Source: Algoriphagus zhangzhouensis
Lineage (GTDB): Bacteria; Bacteroidota; Bacteroidia; Cytophagales; Cyclobacteriaceae
Direction of reading: 5' to 3'
Assembly: GCF_900148515.1 (NCBI RefSeq)
Contig: NZ_FRXN01000002.1
Span: forward strand, 372,001 to 436,000
Length of the DNA: 64,000 nucleotides
The notes beneath the pieces were generated by a model. It did no database searches. It worked only from the letters and a program-made list of their open reading frames with translations, and was not told the origin of the DNA. Of the stretch, positions 60,603-64,000 are shown piece by piece. Numbering within the stretch: the first letter of the stretch is position 1; each line of letters starts with the position of its first letter. The position numbers were made by a program, and so were the translations under genes.

Positions 60603-62762
60603 ATGAAAAGCCAACTTTATTTAACTGCCCTATTTTTCTTGATTCATTTGGGAGCTTTTTCGCAAACCATTATTTCAGGAAAAGTCCTTGATGAGAAAAA
60701 CCTACCTCTTCCTGGTGTAAACATCTACATCAAAGGAAGCTATGATGGGGCTACCTCAGATGCCGATGGATCGTTTGAATTTGAAACCGAAGAGGAAGGT
60801 TCACATACACTCATCTATCAATTGATGGGATTTAAGTCCCAAGAATTCACAATTACCTGTGATTCCAACCCGATCGCTTTCAAGGATGTATCCTTGCGAG
60901 AAATGATCACTGAAATGAACGCGGTGACGATTTCAGCAGGAGCAATGCAGGCCTCGGATGCCTCCAAAGCGGTAGTTTTGAAACCATTGGATATCGTGAC
61001 CACTCCAAGTGCAATGGGTGATATCATCGGCGCGTTTCAGACTCTACCAGGAACAAGTACAGTAGGAAATGACGGAAGATTGTTCGTGAGAGGTGGAGAT
61101 GCAAGTGAAGTGGGGATCTACATCGATGGATTGAGAGTGGGAAATGCATACGGTTCCACTGCCGGAAATTTCCCGACTCGTACCCGATTCAACCCCAATC
61201 TTTTCAAAGGCACTTTCTTTTCTACAGGAGGTTATTCAGCAGAATATGGACAAGCTTTGTCTTCTGCTTTGGCATTGAACTCCAAAGATATTTCTCCAAG
61301 AAGTCAGGGCGATTTGAGTCTTTTGTCGCTTGGAGGAGGATATTCCCATACACTTTCTTCAGACAAGCAAAGTATTACAGTAACAGGAAACATTTTTGAC
61401 TTGGGTCCTTATCAGAACTTGATCAAGCAAAACATCGACTGGGAAAGAGGTCCTCACAGCTGGGATCTAGAAATGGCTTCTCAGAAAAAAATGGCCGATG
61501 GAAGCTTGCTCAAAGTAATGGCAAGAACCGAATCTGCCGGAATGAAACTTTGGCAAAAACAGCCTGGCCAGGAAGGAAGAGGTGTATATATTGACTTAAA
61601 CAACCGCTACACATTTGCCCAAACCAATTGGAAGAAAGCTTATGAAAATGGCTGGACACTTTTCACCGGAATCGCTTACTCTGATAACAAAGATGATATT
61701 TTTTATGATTCTGTCAATCTTCAGAAAAACAGCAAACTTATCCATGCAAAATTCACTGGAATCAAGGATTTTTCTGACCGAATCTCAGCAAACTCTGGAA
61801 TCGAATATTTCCAAAGCGATTACAGCGAAGGAATTGTTGAGGCAAATTTGGAGAGAGACTATACCGACCATCAGTTCTATGGATTTACCGAATGGGATTT
61901 TTATCTCAGCAAAAAACTGGTGTTCAGAACTGGTTTAAGAGGTGGAAATAGCTCTTTGAATCAGGAAACCTGGCTGGATCCGCGCGCTTCATTCGCTTAC
62001 CAAGTTTCTGAAAATGCACAGGTTTCCTTGGCAGGTGGGACTTTTTCTCAAGTAGCCGCAGAAAACTTCAGAGTATTGAATCCTGAATTGAAAAATGTGC
62101 AATCCAAGCACCTGATTCTAAACTATCTCTACGGTGCAAAGGGTAGAACTCTTCGAGCTGAAGCCTTCTACAAATCCTATGACAACTTGGTGACATTTGA
62201 TGGCTCGCCAATGGCTCCCGAAAATCCAATCAATGAAGGAATAGGATTCGCAAAAGGAATCGATCTTTTCTACAGAGAAAGTAGATTAATTAAAAACACT
62301 GACTTCTGGGTTACCTACAGCTTTGTGGATAGTAAAAGGCAATTTGATCAATACAGCACCAAGGTTCAGCCCGCTTTTGCTCCCAAGCATAACTTCTCCA
62401 TAGTGGCGAAACACGGTTTCGAAACGCTGCAATCTCAATTAGGAATGAGCTTCTCGATGAACGATGGCTATGCCTATACCGACCCTAATCAAGATGGGGA
62501 AATGAATGCAAAGACTCGCTCTTTTCAGAGCCTAAGCTTAAGCTGGAGCTACTTACCGAAGCCTAATCTGATCATTCACTTTGCAGTCAGCAATGTCTTG
62601 GGAAGAGAGAATGTATTTGGCTATCAGTATGCTCAAACGCCCAATGCATCCGGTGTTTATGAATCCCTTCCTTCGGGCCAAGCAGCACCTAGATTCCTGC
62701 TTTTGGGAGTCTTCCTAACCCTTTCCAAAGACAAAACAGCAAATAATCTAAACAACTTATAA
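60603..62762 (+). CDS. small TonB-dependent receptor with N-terminal carboxypeptidase-like domain
   Basis: 719 residues: signal peptide about 1-20, a CarboxypepD_reg-like beta-sandwich about 21-105 (GKVLDEKNLPLPGVNIYIKG), a plug domain about 105-230 (LFVRGGDASEVGIYIDG), then a short outer-membrane barrel. It imports or senses a ligand across the outer membrane using TonB energy. No SusD partner is present, so polysaccharide uptake is less likely. A TPR-like exported protein follows after 11 bases, and a LytS-like kinase lies further downstream. A LytTR-type repeat lies 57 bases upstream. Confidence 0.93.
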   Translation: MKSQLYLTALFFLIHLGAFSQTIISGKVLDEKNLPLPGVNIYIKGSYDGATSDADGSFEFETEEEGSHTLIYQLMGFKSQEFTITCDSNPIAFKDVSLREMITEMNAVTISAGAMQASDASKAVVLKPLDIVTTPSAMGDIIGAFQTLPGTSTVGNDGRLFVRGGDASEVGIYIDGLRVGNAYGSTAGNFPTRTRFNPNLFKGTFFSTGGYSAEYGQALSSALALNSKDISPRSQGDLSLLSLGGGYSHTLSSDKQSITVTGNIFDLGPYQNLIKQNIDWERGPHSWDLEMASQKKMADGSLLKVMARTESAGMKLWQKQPGQEGRGVYIDLNNRYTFAQTNWKKAYENGWTLFTGIAYSDNKDDIFYDSVNLQKNSKLIHAKFTGIKDFSDRISANSGIEYFQSDYSEGIVEANLERDYTDHQFYGFTEWDFYLSKKLVFRTGLRGGNSSLNQETWLDPRASFAYQVSENAQVSLAGGTFSQVAAENFRVLNPELKNVQSKHLILNYLYGAKGRTLRAEAFYKSYDNLVTFDGSPMAPENPINEGIGFAKGIDLFYRESRLIKNTDFWVTYSFVDSKRQFDQYSTKVQPAFAPKHNFSIVAKHGFETLQSQLGMSFSMNDGYAYTDPNQDGEMNAKTRSFQSLSLSWSYLPKPNLIIHFAVSNVLGRENVFGYQYAQTPNASGVYESLPSGQAAPRFLLLGVFLTLSKDKTANNLNNL

Positions 62763-62773
62763 TCAACGCTATC

Positions 62774-63424
62774 ATGAAAAAGTACTTTCTAATTTTCGCT
62801 CTATCCTTTTGTTGGATCAATCTTGTAAAGGCCTCAGACCCTGCTTTTGAAAAAGCAATGACAAAGCAAATCCAAGCAATGGAAACCATACAGACTCTGG
62901 AAGAATCACAAAAAGTTTCCAATTCTTTCTTAAGGATTTCCGAAGCCCAGCCAGAAGAATGGCTTCCGCTTTATTATGCAGGATTATTACAGATTGAATC
63001 AGCTTTTAGATTTGATGTCAATCAAGACCAAGCACTTGAACAAGCCTTAGAATACATCGAGAAGGCAAAGAATATTGCTCCTGGAAACTCAGAATTGACT
63101 GCCTTGGAAGGATATGCTGTGATGGGAAAAATCAGTGTGGATCCTGCCAACCGTGGACAAAGTATGACTCCTGAAGCGATGCAGTTATTTGGTAAAGCCA
63201 TTGCTTTGGACAAAGAAAACCCTAGAGCAGTTCTCTTAATGGCCCAAATGGAATTGGGAATGGCTCAATTCTTTGGATCTGGACCCGAAAAAGCTTGTGG
63301 AATGGCAAGAATGGGAAGTGATTTGCTACGAAAGGAAAAAGAAAAAATCACTGAGTCTTACATTTTACCCACTTGGGGACAAAGAATGGCCTCACAATTT
63401 GAAAAAGTCTGCCAACAAAACTAA
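62774..63424 (+). CDS. exported TPR-like helical protein
   Basis: 216 residues with a signal peptide (cleavage near KAS at 20-21). The mature protein has helix-turn-helix pairs with TPR spacing (ALEYIEKAKNIAPGNSELTALEGYAV; MQLFGKAIALDKENPRAVLLMAQMELG) and a single late CGMARMGSDLL motif. Likely a periplasmic scaffold or ligand-presenting partner of the receptor 11 bases upstream. I do not recognise a named family. A strong terminator follows. Confidence 0.85.
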   Translation: MKKYFLIFALSFCWINLVKASDPAFEKAMTKQIQAMETIQTLEESQKVSNSFLRISEAQPEEWLPLYYAGLLQIESAFRFDVNQDQALEQALEYIEKAKNIAPGNSELTALEGYAVMGKISVDPANRGQSMTPEAMQLFGKAIALDKENPRAVLLMAQMELGMAQFFGSGPEKACGMARMGSDLLRKEKEKITESYILPTWGQRMASQFEKVCQQN

Positions 63425-63438
63425 AACCCATTTCAAAT

Positions 63439-63475
63439 TGGCAGAATCGAAACCCGAATCGATTCTGCCATTTTT
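63439..63475 (+). terminator. rho-independent terminator after the TPR-like gene
   Basis: TGGCAGAATCGA (63439-63450) pairs perfectly with TCGATTCTGCCA (63459-63470), 8-base loop, then five T. It ends only about 15 bases before the kinase start codon. Confidence 0.9.
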
Positions 63476-63490
63476 CCTATATTCAAATCC

Positions 63491-64000
63491 ATGCAGAATA
63501 TTTTAAAAGCTGGCCTGTCATTCAAATCCAATAGAACTTGGAGTTATACAAACATTCTGAGGTTTATTGCTGTTCAAGCAGGCATTGCCACTACCATCCT
63601 ATTGTTTGCTTGCCCGACTTGCTGGTTGACTTGGGATGGGCTCAAAAATCTGATTCCCGATTTTTTTGTTTCCTTCATTTTCTCATCCGTCCTAAGTTTT
63701 GGTGGTAATCTGGTAGTTTCCTATCTCGATGAACGAATTTCTTGGATAGATCACCCCGTCAAACGAATAGTTTTAACGGTTGTCTTTTATATGTCTTATG
63801 CATTTGTAAGCTCCTATATCATTATTGTTATTTATGCGACTTTAGATGGTCAAGTGCCATCCGACAATATTCCATGGATAGAGCTACTCCCTTATACAAA
63901 AATGCCTATGTGGGCAGCTCTTATTTTCATGGGCCTATTTACCACTTGGTCATGGCTAAAGGAATGGAGAAAATCTGCCTTAGAAGCTGAAAAACTAAAA
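63491..64000 (+). CDS. LytS-like sensor histidine kinase, N-terminal part (runs off window)
   Basis: 170 visible residues: four hydrophobic segments (about 25-45, 55-75, 95-120, 140-158) followed by a charged helix ending EAEKLK, the usual lead-in to the His_kinase domain of LytS-type kinases. The phospho-accepting histidine and ATPase domain lie beyond the edge. A LytTR regulator gene is expected next. Its start follows a strong terminator by 15 bases, so it needs read-through or its own promoter. The kinase identity is inferred from the N-terminal domain pattern and the downstream context cannot be seen. Confidence 0.78.
   Translation, partial: MQNILKAGLSFKSNRTWSYTNILRFIAVQAGIATTILLFACPTCWLTWDGLKNLIPDFFVSFIFSSVLSFGGNLVVSYLDERISWIDHPVKRIVLTVVFYMSYAFVSSYIIIVIYATLDGQVPSDNIPWIELLPYTKMPMWAALIFMGLFTTWSWLKEWRKSALEAEKLK

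Overview
The window looks like a chromosomal segment of a Bacteroidota bacterium, most likely Cytophagales (Cyclobacteriaceae, Algoriphagus-like). The phylum call rests on a small TonB-dependent receptor with an N-terminal carboxypeptidase-like domain, a MurF-alanine racemase fusion, LytTR/LytS regulators, a PIN-PhoH protein, many exported peptidases, TAnnTTTG -7 boxes in place of E. coli-type promoters, and almost no Shine-Dalgarno sequences. The genus is a guess from overall protein character. I saw no rRNA or tRNA genes, CRISPR array, insertion sequence or prophage genes. The DNA reads as dense core genome with some accessory regulatory elements.

Layout. 1-2710 (minus): eboA-eboB-eboC, the start of an ebo metabolite-trafficking cluster cut by the window edge. 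3004-9185: a lipoprotein aldose epimerase, then exported hydrolases (M28 peptidase, S9 peptidase, beta-lactamase-fold hydrolase). 9186-11849 (minus): pnuC, a nicotinamide-riboside-kinase-like ATPase and a sulfatase. 12117-26472 (plus): two different uvrA genes enclosing two M14 carboxypeptidases, a Tat-exported carboxylesterase, an alpha-glucan phosphorylase-fold protein and a VOC protein. 26553-29235: a LytS-type histidine kinase and two LytTR response regulators. 29369-29726: a small exported protein behind a sigma-54-like promoter and a 20-bp palindrome.

29936-45730 is mainly housekeeping: PhoH, a SNF2 helicase, ileS-lspA, an rRNA cytosine methyltransferase-like gene, two unknown envelope proteins, prmC, an alpha/beta hydrolase and dxs. 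45910-51032 is a tight plus-strand run: scpA, a YbhN-like membrane protein, murF-alr and a voltage-gated potassium channel. It meets a minus-strand ion-transport block: KtrA, KtrB and a CLC protein with residues suggesting fluoride export. 54975-56530: a TIGR01777 oxidoreductase facing three tandem small PLDc_N membrane proteins. 56625-64000: a third M14 peptidase, an exported amidohydrolase, a TonB receptor/TPR-like operon, and the start of a second LytS-like kinase.

Observations most worth checking: a 21-bp-period LytTR-type direct repeat ahead of the TonB receptor operon; the sigma-54-like promoter, palindrome and small exported protein; an isoleucyl-tRNA synthetase whose HIGH motif is inverted to GIHH (linked to mupirocin hyper-resistance in IleRS2); a phosphorylase-family protein with threonine in place of the PLP lysine; and a probable CLC-F fluoride/proton antiporter beside a potassium channel/uptake block.
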